This document shows, in pieces, positions 53,140 through 61,610 of a stretch of 64,000 nt of DNA (positions within the stretch are counted from its first letter, which is position 1; the number at the start of each line of letters is the position of its first letter). The stretch covers positions 186,001 to 250,000 of the forward strand of contig NZ_RWIT01000005.1 of NCBI RefSeq assembly GCF_003944715.1. Reading direction: 5' to 3'. Made by a program: the position numbers and the translations under genes. The notes beneath the pieces are model-generated. The model was given only the letters and a program-made list of their open reading frames with translations. It was not told the origin of the DNA and did no database searches. The stretch comes from Hymenobacter rigui. Its GTDB lineage: Bacteria > Bacteroidota > Bacteroidia > Cytophagales > Hymenobacteraceae.

Positions 53140-54636
53140 ATGCTGCACAGCATTCTGTTCCATCCCTTCGCCGATGCGGCCCTGCAGGCGCGCTATGAGG
53201 CCGTGCTGCCCACCCTCACGGCCGCCGGTACCGAGGGCGTACTGCTGGGAAATCTGCCGGTAGCTGCTTACACGCTGCCAGCCGTGCTGGTGCAGCCGGG
53301 CGGCGCGGCCCTGCTACTACTTGCCGGTGGCAGCGGCCAACTGACGATACCCGCGCTGGAAACCGGGCCCTGGCAGCTGGATGAGGAGCCCATGACCGGC
53401 TTTGTGCCCACCCAGAATCCACTGCAGCTGTTTCGGCAGCAGCGCGCCGCCTTAGCTCACTGGCTGCAGCAGCAACCGGAGCTTCCGCAACTCATTCGGG
53501 AGCAGGATGTGGCAGGCCTGCTGGTGTTTGTCAGTGCGGTCCGTTTTGATGCCGACGTAGAAGCACAGTTGAATCAGCTCCCTGCTGCTGAGCAGTTTCA
53601 ACTGGTACCGCAGCTGCCACAGCTACCGCGCCGCCTGGCACAACTGCCCCGGCAACTGCGGCTACCGGCCGCCGCGCTGGCCGAGTGGGCGGAGGCGTTG
53701 GTGCAGTACGGTCCGGAGCCGCCCCAACCGGCCGAGGAAAACATGGCAGAGGAAGCACCAGCCGGTTTCTGGTCGAAGAAAGCCCGGCAGCTCTGGGGCT
53801 GGCTGGGTGCCGAGGACGTACCCGCCGACCCGCCCTACGGCACCACCCTGGCCACCAGTCCTCCGCAGGCCAGTGAAGACGAAAAACACCGGCTGGAGCA
53901 GCTCCGCCAACAAGTGTTCCAGGAGTTGCAGCAGCAGCGCCAGCAAATGGAGGCCCGCGAAGCGGAGCGGGAGCAGAGTATTGCCCAGTTGCGGCAGCAG
54001 CTCAGCGCAGCTCCGTCGGCCACGGCCGAGGTGGCGGCCCTACAGGCGCGGCTGGCCGCTGAAACCCAGGAAAAGCAGCAGCTACAGGCCGCCATTCAAG
54101 CATCCCGCGCCGAGGCGGAAGCCCGCAATCAGGCGCTGGATGTCCGGATTCAGCAGTTGGGCCGGCAGTTGGAGCAGCTCAGCAACCGGCCGGCCGCGGC
54201 TGCCCCTGCTCCCACCACCGGTACGCCGGGCGTACGCTCTGCGGCCGGCGTTTCGCGGCCGGCACCCGTATCCCAGCCGGTGTCGGCTCCCTCGTGGCGG
54301 CTGCAGTGGCAGCGGGCGGCGCTGGTGGTGGCCTCCATTACGGCACTGGGGGCCGGCTTATGGGGCGTCAGTCAGCTACCGGTGTGGCTGCGCGGAACTC
54401 CGGCCCCGAACACCCACACCCAGACTGCCCCAACTGCTCCGGCCAACGACAACACCGAAGCCGCCGCGCCGACATTGCTGGATATTCAGCCGGATACCGT
54501 GCAGCTGGCGGACGAGGATGCCGCCGCCGAGCAGGACTCCGTGCAAGTGACAGACGAAGCGCCGGTGGCGGAGCCGCCCAGACCACAGCAGGAAGAAATA
54601 ATGGATTCGGTGGAAACCTTACCCGACGACATCTAG
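53140..54636 (+). CDS. Coiled-coil membrane-anchored protein, possible degenerate NERD domain
   Basis: This 498-residue protein has an N-terminal alpha/beta part (1-150) whose order LPAVLVQPGGAALLLLAGG, NPLQLFRQQRAALAHWL, AGLLVFVSAVRF resembles NERD nuclease-related domains, without obvious catalytic residues. Residues of about 245-345 are a Gln/Glu-rich coiled coil (EQLRQQVFQELQQQ). A Pro/Ala-rich hinge leads to one membrane helix (RAALVVASITALGAGLWGVS) and an acidic C-terminal tail. A TACTTTTA sequence, one base off the -7 consensus, lies upstream. Function is unknown. Confidence 0.6.
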   Translation: MLHSILFHPFADAALQARYEAVLPTLTAAGTEGVLLGNLPVAAYTLPAVLVQPGGAALLLLAGGSGQLTIPALETGPWQLDEEPMTGFVPTQNPLQLFRQQRAALAHWLQQQPELPQLIREQDVAGLLVFVSAVRFDADVEAQLNQLPAAEQFQLVPQLPQLPRRLAQLPRQLRLPAAALAEWAEALVQYGPEPPQPAEENMAEEAPAGFWSKKARQLWGWLGAEDVPADPPYGTTLATSPPQASEDEKHRLEQLRQQVFQELQQQRQQMEAREAEREQSIAQLRQQLSAAPSATAEVAALQARLAAETQEKQQLQAAIQASRAEAEARNQALDVRIQQLGRQLEQLSNRPAAAAPAPTTGTPGVRSAAGVSRPAPVSQPVSAPSWRLQWQRAALVVASITALGAGLWGVSQLPVWLRGTPAPNTHTQTAPTAPANDNTEAAAPTLLDIQPDTVQLADEDAAAEQDSVQVTDEAPVAEPPRPQQEEIMDSVETLPDDI

Positions 54637-54706
54637 CTCAGAGAGTTTCAGAGGGCTTATTTGCCGTTATCTGTCCCGCTGGCTGGGCGGCGCGGGTGGG
54701 GTGTAC

Positions 54707-54714
54707 TACCTTTG
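54707..54714 (+). promoter_or_regulatory. Bacteroidota -7 element TACCTTTG before the MFS gene
   Basis: TACCTTTG ends eight bases before the ATG at 54723, giving a nearly leaderless transcript. It lies just outside the preceding gene, whose stop is at 54636. No TTG box is seen at 19 bases. Confidence 0.5.
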
Positions 54715-54722
54715 CAGCCACA

Positions 54723-55931
54723 ATGCCCACTACCGTTCCGCCTTCTACCGCTGCCCCGGCCCGCCACGTATACACCCTCGGGTTCTGGCTGATGTGCCTG
54801 TCGTCGCTCCTGTTTTTCATGAGCTTCAACATGCTGCTGCCGGAGCTGCCCGACTACCTCACCCGCTTGGGCGGCGCCGACTACAAAGGGTTCATTATTG
54901 CGCTGTTTACCCTCACGGCGGGCCTTTCGCGCCCGTTCAGCGGCAAGCTGGCCGATACGGTCGGCCGCATTCCGGTGATGGTATTTGGCTCATTGGTGTG
55001 CTTTATCTGCGGCTTCTTTTACCCGTTTACGGGCACAGTGGCGGCATTTCTGGGACTTCGGCTGCTACACGGGTTCAGCACAGGCTTCAAGCCCACCGGC
55101 ACGGCCGCTTTCATTGCGGATATTATTCCGCTGGAGCGCCGCGGCGAGGCCATGGGGCTGCTGGGTGTGGCGGGTTCCGTGGGCATGGCAGCCGGGCCCA
55201 TGCTGGGCTCCTGGCTGGCCCAGCGGTTTTCCCTGGATACCATGTTTTACTGCTCCTCGGGACTGGCACTGCTAAGCCTGGCCGTGCAGGGCACCATGAC
55301 AGAAACCCTGCCCCGGGCGCAACGGCAGCGCTTCAGCTGGCGACTGTTGCGCATCGAGAGCTGGGATGAAGTCTTTGAGCCCCGGGTACTGGCCCCGGCA
55401 GTGGTTACGCTGCTGTGTCTGCTGCCCTTCGGAGCGGTGCTTACAGTTATTCCTGACCAAAGCCGGGTGCTGGGCCTCGTTGGCGAAGATAAAGGGCTGT
55501 TTTATACCTGCTATACCTGCGCTTCGCTGGTAGTGCGCCTAGTAGCGGGCCGCACCTCCGACCGGTACGGCCGGGTGCCCGTACTGATTGGCTCCTCCTG
55601 CATCATCGTAATTGCCCTGGTCGTGCTGGCCCTGGCCCAGTCGGCGCCGGTGTTCCTGACGGGGGCCGTGCTGTTCGGGCTGGGTACCGGCCTCAACTCT
55701 CCTACACTGTATGCCTGGACGGTTGACCTGAGCCACCCCGAGCGGCGGGGCCGGGCCGTGGCAACTATGTACATTGCCCTGGAAGCCGGCATTGGTATCG
55801 GAGCCCTGTTAGCGGGCTGGATCTTCAGCAATGAGCCGGCCCGGCTGCCTTTTGTGCATGCACTCAGCGCACTGAGCGTAGTGGGGGCGCTGGGGTATCT
55901 GCTGGCCCGGCGGAACCGGCCCGTAGCCTAG
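54723..55931 (+). CDS. MFS transporter, 12 membrane helices
   Basis: This 402-residue protein has the major facilitator layout with two related halves. Motif A is visible in both: FSGKLADTVGRIPVM after the second helix and AGRTSDRYGRVPVLI in the second half. GFKPTGTAAFIADIIPLERRGEAMGLLGVAGSVG is the loop and helix typical of drug or sugar efflux members. The ATG at 54723 is chosen over longer frames because it starts the family and follows a -7 element. Substrate is unknown; export of a small molecule is most likely. Confidence 0.88.
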   Translation: MPTTVPPSTAAPARHVYTLGFWLMCLSSLLFFMSFNMLLPELPDYLTRLGGADYKGFIIALFTLTAGLSRPFSGKLADTVGRIPVMVFGSLVCFICGFFYPFTGTVAAFLGLRLLHGFSTGFKPTGTAAFIADIIPLERRGEAMGLLGVAGSVGMAAGPMLGSWLAQRFSLDTMFYCSSGLALLSLAVQGTMTETLPRAQRQRFSWRLLRIESWDEVFEPRVLAPAVVTLLCLLPFGAVLTVIPDQSRVLGLVGEDKGLFYTCYTCASLVVRLVAGRTSDRYGRVPVLIGSSCIIVIALVVLALAQSAPVFLTGAVLFGLGTGLNSPTLYAWTVDLSHPERRGRAVATMYIALEAGIGIGALLAGWIFSNEPARLPFVHALSALSVVGALGYLLARRNRPVA

Positions 55932-55971
55932 CGGCGCAACCAGCTGGTTATTCGGGGGGCTTATTATCTTC

Positions 55972-58053
55972 GTGGTTGTTCACTGGGCTGCGGCCTGTTA
56001 CTACACTATTCTCGTGTCGTCATTTTATTTCCGGGCAGCCGGCGCGCTGCTCTTGTTGAGTGGCCTGGCCGGCCGGCCACACTATGTACAGGCCCAGGAG
56101 GCGCCTATTAAATTCGGAAAGCTGGATGCCAAAGAAGCGGCAACTCTGCTGGCTAGCCCCACTCCCGACTCGGCGGCGGCAGAGGTACTCTGCGACTTTG
56201 GCCAATCCACTATACAAGGGGCCAATGGCCGGTTTGAACTTCGGTTTGAGCGCACAGCCCGGCTGCTCATCCGTCGTGCGGCCGGCTATGAGCACGCTAC
56301 TGTGCATGTGCTACTTTACCACGACCCCAAAGAGGGTGGCCGGGAGGAAATTCAGCAGCTTAAGGGTCTCACCTATAATCTGACAGGCACGACCCTCAGC
56401 AAGGAGCCGCTGCGCACGGAAGCCGTTTTCAGCCGCAAGATTGACGAGCGGCTGGATGAGTATGCCTTTACCCTGCCGAATGTGCGCGAAGGCTCGATTC
56501 TGGAATTCACCTATTTGGTCCGCTCCCCGTTCCTGTTCAATCTCCAGGACTGGCAGTTTCAGCAGGATATTCCGGTCCGCTGGAGTGAGTACCGCACTGT
56601 TATTCCGTCCTTCTACCGCTATAAGGAGCTCAGCCGCACTTATTGGCCCTTTACCATCAACGAAACCAGCGCCAAATTCTACACTACCACATATCGGGAG
56701 CCAACCCGCAATTCGTACGGGACCACCACCGAAGCCAGCGACAAAACTTACAACATCAATACGCAGGCTCTGACGCGCCGCTGGGCGGTCAAAAATCTGC
56801 CGGCTTTTCGCCCGGAGCCTTTCATGACGACCCGGCGCGACTATCTGAGCCGGGTTGATTTTGAGTTGGAGCGCATCCAGTTTGACCCGCAGCATGCCCC
56901 GCAATTTATTGCCGGTAGCTGGGCTGAAATTGAAAAGGAGCTGCTGGAGGATGAAAAGTTTGGGCAGTATCTGAAAGCAACTACCTCACTCAGCACCAAC
57001 ACGGCGGCCCTGCGCAACTTGCCCAATCTCACGGAGCGCGCCCATGCCGTGCGGCAGTTGGTACTGCAACAGGTGGCCTACACCAATACTCCCTCTTACC
57101 TGGCCCGCCCCGGCAGTACACCCAGGCGTATTGTGGATCAGCGCCAGGGCAACGCCGCTGAGGTGAACTTATTATTGATTGCCGCTCTGCGAACCGCCGG
57201 CCTGGATGCTCAGCCGCTGCTGCTAAGCACTCGGCAGCATGGTCAGGTACAAACGGAGCTGCCCGTAGTTAGCCAGTTTAACTATGTAGTGGCTCATGTG
57301 GCTCTTCCTGACAATAAGGAGCTACTGCTGGATGCCACAGATGCTAGCCTGCCTCCGGCCCTGCTGCCCGAAAGCTGCCTCAATGCCCAGGGCCGCCTGC
57401 TGGGGCCAGCCGGGCGCTGGGTAAACCTGATGGATACGGCCCCACACCTGCTCTACACCCACGCTCAGCTAACGGCCACGCCTCAGGGCGAGTTGCGGGG
57501 TTCCATCCGGCAGGAATATGCTGGCTATGCAGCCTCCGAACACCGTCGGCCGCTGTCGGAGTTGCGCCAGCAATGGCAGCAGGCACATCCCGACTGGCAA
57601 ATCAGCAAAGCCGAAGTAAGCTCCCCCGATGTGGCCCGCCCGGTGGCACTGGAGCTGACGGCTGCTCTGCCCGGCGCCGAAGCCCCGGCCGCTACGCTGT
57701 ACCTGCGGCCCTTGCAGCAATTACTGATGACGGCTAATCCGTTTCGGCACGCGGAGCGCCTTTACCCGGTTGATTTTGCCACGGTGCAGCGTATTGAATA
57801 CGCCACTGACCTGACGCTCCCAGCAGGATACGTCGTAGCAGAACTGCCGGCCAATATGCAGCTGGTGCTGCCCAATGGCGGCGGCCGGTTTCTGTTCAGC
57901 ATTACGCAGCCCACGCCCCAAACTCTGGCGCTGGTGGGCCGCATTCATCTGCTCAAAACCCGCTACTCCGCCGAGGAATATCACGCCATCCGGGAGCTAT
58001 ATGCCAAGGCCGTCACCAAATTTGCGGAGCCTATTGTTCTGCAACGGCAGTAA
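55972..58053 (+). CDS. DUF3857 protein with inactive transglutaminase-like domain (first paralogue)
   Basis: This protein of up to 693 residues has a signal peptide ending near VQAQE, a DUF3857 domain (from GKLDAKEAATLL through VREGSILEFTYLVRSP and DWQFQQDIPVRWSEY), then a transglutaminase-like region. There the expected catalytic cysteine block reads QGNAAEVNLLLIAAL, and the histidine block reads FNYVVAHVAL, so cysteine and histidine are lost while the aspartate remains in LLDATD. It is probably a periplasmic binding protein, not an enzyme. The frame opens with GTG at 55972; GTG at 56014 gives a tidier signal peptide. It resembles the 59566-61605 product closely. Confidence 0.85.
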   Translation: MVVHWAAACYYTILVSSFYFRAAGALLLLSGLAGRPHYVQAQEAPIKFGKLDAKEAATLLASPTPDSAAAEVLCDFGQSTIQGANGRFELRFERTARLLIRRAAGYEHATVHVLLYHDPKEGGREEIQQLKGLTYNLTGTTLSKEPLRTEAVFSRKIDERLDEYAFTLPNVREGSILEFTYLVRSPFLFNLQDWQFQQDIPVRWSEYRTVIPSFYRYKELSRTYWPFTINETSAKFYTTTYREPTRNSYGTTTEASDKTYNINTQALTRRWAVKNLPAFRPEPFMTTRRDYLSRVDFELERIQFDPQHAPQFIAGSWAEIEKELLEDEKFGQYLKATTSLSTNTAALRNLPNLTERAHAVRQLVLQQVAYTNTPSYLARPGSTPRRIVDQRQGNAAEVNLLLIAALRTAGLDAQPLLLSTRQHGQVQTELPVVSQFNYVVAHVALPDNKELLLDATDASLPPALLPESCLNAQGRLLGPAGRWVNLMDTAPHLLYTHAQLTATPQGELRGSIRQEYAGYAASEHRRPLSELRQQWQQAHPDWQISKAEVSSPDVARPVALELTAALPGAEAPAATLYLRPLQQLLMTANPFRHAERLYPVDFATVQRIEYATDLTLPAGYVVAELPANMQLVLPNGGGRFLFSITQPTPQTLALVGRIHLLKTRYSAEEYHAIRELYAKAVTKFAEPIVLQRQ

Positions 58054-58299
58054 GTGGGAATTGCTGCCTCGCCTAAAATCCGCCTTCATCAGTTGTTCAT
58101 GTTCCAAAAAAATAGGATATTTCGGTTCTGATTGCTTTTAACTCACCGGCGTTTTTCGCTTGTATCACTGCTATCCGGACACCAGAACCGGATAAGTATT
58201 ATCTGAATAACTAGTTAAAAATCAAATTCTTAGTTATTTCGCTCGTTCTCATTACGGATTATCTATCTTCCGGTTCAGACTGAATTATCCTCTATCCTC

Positions 58300-59493
58300 A
58301 TGGCTCTATCTACCCGAACCGCGTATTGGCTGGTTCTTAGCCTGCTTGCCTGTCTTGCCGCCAGCTGTGTGGAGCGCTACGAGCCGGAGGTGCTGAAATC
58401 AGGCAGCCATTATCTGGTGGTAGATGGGTTTATCAACGGCAGTGGCCCTACTTCCATTCGGCTTTCCCGCTCCATTAATCTGGATAACGGCACCGGCACA
58501 TACCCACCGGAAACGAAAGCCACAGTATTCATTGAAAATCTGGGCGGTACCCGGTACGCGCTGGCCGAAAGCCCAGGTGGTGTGTACACGGCCGCCATCC
58601 GGCAGCTGCCCCCCGGACAGCAGTACCGGTTGCGGATTCGCACGAGTGGTGGCGACGAGTATGCCTCCGAGTATACCCTGCTCAAGCAGACACCCGCCAT
58701 TGACCAGTTCGAGGGCCGCGTTCAGGCAGATGGACTGCAACTGTACATAAGTGCCCACGACAACAGCAGCCAGACCCGCTACTACCGCTGGCAATATGAG
58801 GAAACCTGGGAGTTTACCTCGGCCTACTGGAGCCACTGGAAATTTGCAAAAGGCACCTCCCAGCGTCGGCCGTACTTTCCGCGCACCGAGGATATTTACC
58901 ACTGCTGGCGTACCGAAAATGCGACGCTTATCACCACGACCAGCACGGTGCGCCTGAATCAGGATGCCGTGCGCGACTACCGCCTGCTGTTCATTCCTTC
59001 TTCCTCCAAAAAGCTAATCAGCCTCTATAGCATCCTGGTGCGGCAATATGCTATGTCGCAGGAGGAGTTTGACTACTGGGAAGCCGTGAAGAAGAATACG
59101 GAAAATATCGGCACCCTTTTCGACCCACTGCCCAACCGCATTCAGGGCAACGTGCACTCGCTGACGGACGCCAGTGAGCCGGTATTTGGTTTCGTGGGGG
59201 CGTGTACCGTGGTAGAAAAGCGCATTTTCATCAACCGCCTTTCTCTGCCCGCCCAATGGTGGCCCGTGGATGAGCAGTATGCTAATTGCACCGACGTAGC
59301 CACGTACATCCACGACACCTTGCGGCTCGGCAAGAATATGTACGAGGAGTTTGCGGACACTACCTATCGGATTCCCATTAACGAGATACGGCGTCTCGAT
59401 GGTACCATCATTGGCTTCACCAACCAAACCCCTGACTGCGTTGACTGCCGCCGGTTCGGGACCAATATCAAACCTAGTTTCTGGCCACGATAA
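58300..59493 (+). CDS. DUF4249 lipoprotein
   Basis: This 397-residue protein has a lipoprotein signal peptide ending LAASC, then the DUF4249 opening VERYEPEV and YLVVDGFINGSGPTSIRLSRS. Further conserved blocks include YRLRIRTSGGDEYASEY and a late INRLSLPAQWWPVDEQYANC and CVDCRRFG. DUF4249 proteins are outer-membrane lipoproteins of Bacteroidota, often next to TonB receptors; here the neighbours are DUF3857 proteins instead. The 246-base gap before it is AT-rich and probably holds its promoter (TATCTTCC is one candidate, imperfect). Confidence 0.87.
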   Translation: MALSTRTAYWLVLSLLACLAASCVERYEPEVLKSGSHYLVVDGFINGSGPTSIRLSRSINLDNGTGTYPPETKATVFIENLGGTRYALAESPGGVYTAAIRQLPPGQQYRLRIRTSGGDEYASEYTLLKQTPAIDQFEGRVQADGLQLYISAHDNSSQTRYYRWQYEETWEFTSAYWSHWKFAKGTSQRRPYFPRTEDIYHCWRTENATLITTTSTVRLNQDAVRDYRLLFIPSSSKKLISLYSILVRQYAMSQEEFDYWEAVKKNTENIGTLFDPLPNRIQGNVHSLTDASEPVFGFVGACTVVEKRIFINRLSLPAQWWPVDEQYANCTDVATYIHDTLRLGKNMYEEFADTTYRIPINEIRRLDGTIIGFTNQTPDCVDCRRFGTNIKPSFWPR

Positions 59494-59565
59494 CGGGTCA
59501 ATGCATCCCCTGTTCACCAAGCTTTTTTCTCAACTGCTATTTCATAACTCATTTTCTTTTTTCGT

Positions 59566-61605
59566 ATGATTTCACCTTTACTTCGCCGGTTGTTGCTGGT
59601 GGGCATTTGCACCGGCGCTTCAGTTTCTCTTGCGCAGGCACAGGCCGATCCTATCAAATTTGGAAAGATTGACGAAGCTGATCTGACGCCCAAAAACTTT
59701 GCAGCCGATAGTGCGGCAGCGGCCGTGGTGCTGGCTGATTTTGGCCGCTCCCGCTTTGAGTACAATGATGGCGACTTCAGAGTGGTATTTGAGCGGGTAA
59801 CCCGGATCAAGATCCTTAAGAAATCGGGCTACGACTATGCTACCGTGGAGGTGCCACTGTACCACAAAGCCAGCAACGAGGAAAAAATCACCAGCCTCAA
59901 AGGCATGACCTACAACCTGGTAAACGGCCAGGTTGTCAAGGAAAAGCTGAATTCTGATGCCATGTTCCGGGAAGAAACCACCCCGAACATAACAACGCGC
60001 AAATTCACGCTGCCCAACGTGCGCGTGGGCTCCGTTATTGAGTATACCTACTCGGTCACCTCGCCCTTCACGTTCAACTTCCAGGACTGGACGTTTCAGC
60101 GGGATATTCCGGTGCGGTGGAGCGAGTACCGGGCCGCCATTCCGGAGTACTTCGACTACAAAATGCTGATGCAGGGCTACGAGCCGCTGGAAGTGCAGGA
60201 GCGCAATGAGGGCGTAACCCAGTACAACATCACCTGGTCGTCGAGCATGGAGTACGGGCGCCGCTCGTCGGGTGGTTCGCAGGTTGTTACGCCCCGCGTA
60301 ACCAACCACCGCTGGGCCATGAAGAACGTGCCAGCCATGCGCGCCGAGCCCTACATGACCACCACCGCCGACTACGAAGCCAAGATTGACTTTGAGCTGG
60401 CCGGCGTGAAATGGCCCGATGAGCCGTACAAAGCCGTGGCCAACTCCTGGGAGAAGATTGATCGGGAGCTACTCAACAGCGACAATTTTGGCGGTCAGTT
60501 GGGCCGCCCTGCCTTCCTGAAAGAACAGCTGACTGCCCTTCAGGCCCAGCACACAGACCCCACCGCCCGCGTGGCCGCTATCCATGACTTGGTGCGCCGC
60601 AGCGTGAAGCATAATGGCAGCAACAGCCTGTATGCCTCCGGCTCCGTACGCCGCGCCTTCGATCAGAAAACCGGTAGCGCCGCCGACGTGAACCTGCTGC
60701 TGATTGCGGCCCTGCGCGAAGCTGGCCTGCAGGCAAACCCGGTGGTGCTCAGTACGCGCAGCCACGGCCGCCTGGAAACCAACGTACCGCTGGTGTCACG
60801 CTTTAACTACGTACTGGCCCACGTAACCCTGCCTGAGGGCAAGGAAATGCTGGTAGATGCCACTGAAGAGCTGGCTCCCTGCGGCATGCTGCCTCCGCGC
60901 TGCCTCAATGGCGTTGGCCGCCTGCTGCTGCCGCAGGACGGGGCCTCGCACTGGATTGAACTCAAGCCCGCCGACCGGCTACTGTCTTATCAGCAGATTA
61001 ACCTGACGGTGGATGATAAGGGTGGCGTAAGCGGTAAAGTACACCAGGAGCACGCCGGCTATCTGGGCCTGGCGCAGCGGGAGAAGCTGCGCAAGCTGGG
61101 CGAAAAGAAGTACGTGGAGGAAATGGCCGCCGGCCACGAGGGCTGGAACATTCCTAAATTTACCTTTAAGGAGCAGGCGGCGCTTCACCGCCCGCTCACG
61201 CTGGAGTTTGAGTTTGCCTCCGCTGGCAGTGAAGCCCCCGCAGGCACCATCTACCTGAGCCCACTGCGCGATTTTGGCACCGAAAAGAACCCTTTCCTGC
61301 ACGAAGACCGTCGTTTTCCGGTGGATTTTGGGGCTTCCATGGATGAAACCCTGCTGGTTACCGTGGCCCTGCCCGCTGGTTATGAGTTGGAAGAAACGCC
61401 AAAGCCCATGGCCATGGAACTGCCTGAAGGCGGTGGCCGCTTCACGTACGCTGTACAGCCAGGCGCTGGCTCCGTGCAGATTATGAGCCGCATGAGCCTG
61501 GCCCGGCCGGTATACTCGGCTGAGGAATACGCTTACCTGCGGGAATTTTTTGCCCGCATGATGGCTAAGCAGGGCGAACGACTGGTACTCAAGAAAAAGG
61601 GTTAA
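59566..61605 (+). CDS. DUF3857 protein with inactive transglutaminase-like domain (second paralogue)
   Basis: This 679-residue secreted protein (signal peptide ending AQAQA) has DUF3857 in residues 40-220, with KFTLPNVRVGSVIEYTYSV and WTFQRDIPVRWSEY, and a transglutaminase-like region. The cysteine position is A372 in KTGSAADVNLLLI and the histidine is Y415 in SRFNYVLAHV; D431 remains in LVDATEE. It is a clear paralogue of the 55972 product. Five bases separate it from the next gene, which keeps all catalytic residues, so an inactive subunit may pair with an active one. Confidence 0.88.
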   Translation: MISPLLRRLLLVGICTGASVSLAQAQADPIKFGKIDEADLTPKNFAADSAAAAVVLADFGRSRFEYNDGDFRVVFERVTRIKILKKSGYDYATVEVPLYHKASNEEKITSLKGMTYNLVNGQVVKEKLNSDAMFREETTPNITTRKFTLPNVRVGSVIEYTYSVTSPFTFNFQDWTFQRDIPVRWSEYRAAIPEYFDYKMLMQGYEPLEVQERNEGVTQYNITWSSSMEYGRRSSGGSQVVTPRVTNHRWAMKNVPAMRAEPYMTTTADYEAKIDFELAGVKWPDEPYKAVANSWEKIDRELLNSDNFGGQLGRPAFLKEQLTALQAQHTDPTARVAAIHDLVRRSVKHNGSNSLYASGSVRRAFDQKTGSAADVNLLLIAALREAGLQANPVVLSTRSHGRLETNVPLVSRFNYVLAHVTLPEGKEMLVDATEELAPCGMLPPRCLNGVGRLLLPQDGASHWIELKPADRLLSYQQINLTVDDKGGVSGKVHQEHAGYLGLAQREKLRKLGEKKYVEEMAAGHEGWNIPKFTFKEQAALHRPLTLEFEFASAGSEAPAGTIYLSPLRDFGTEKNPFLHEDRRFPVDFGASMDETLLVTVALPAGYELEETPKPMAMELPEGGGRFTYAVQPGAGSVQIMSRMSLARPVYSAEEYAYLREFFARMMAKQGERLVLKKKG

Positions 61606-61610
61606 ATCTG

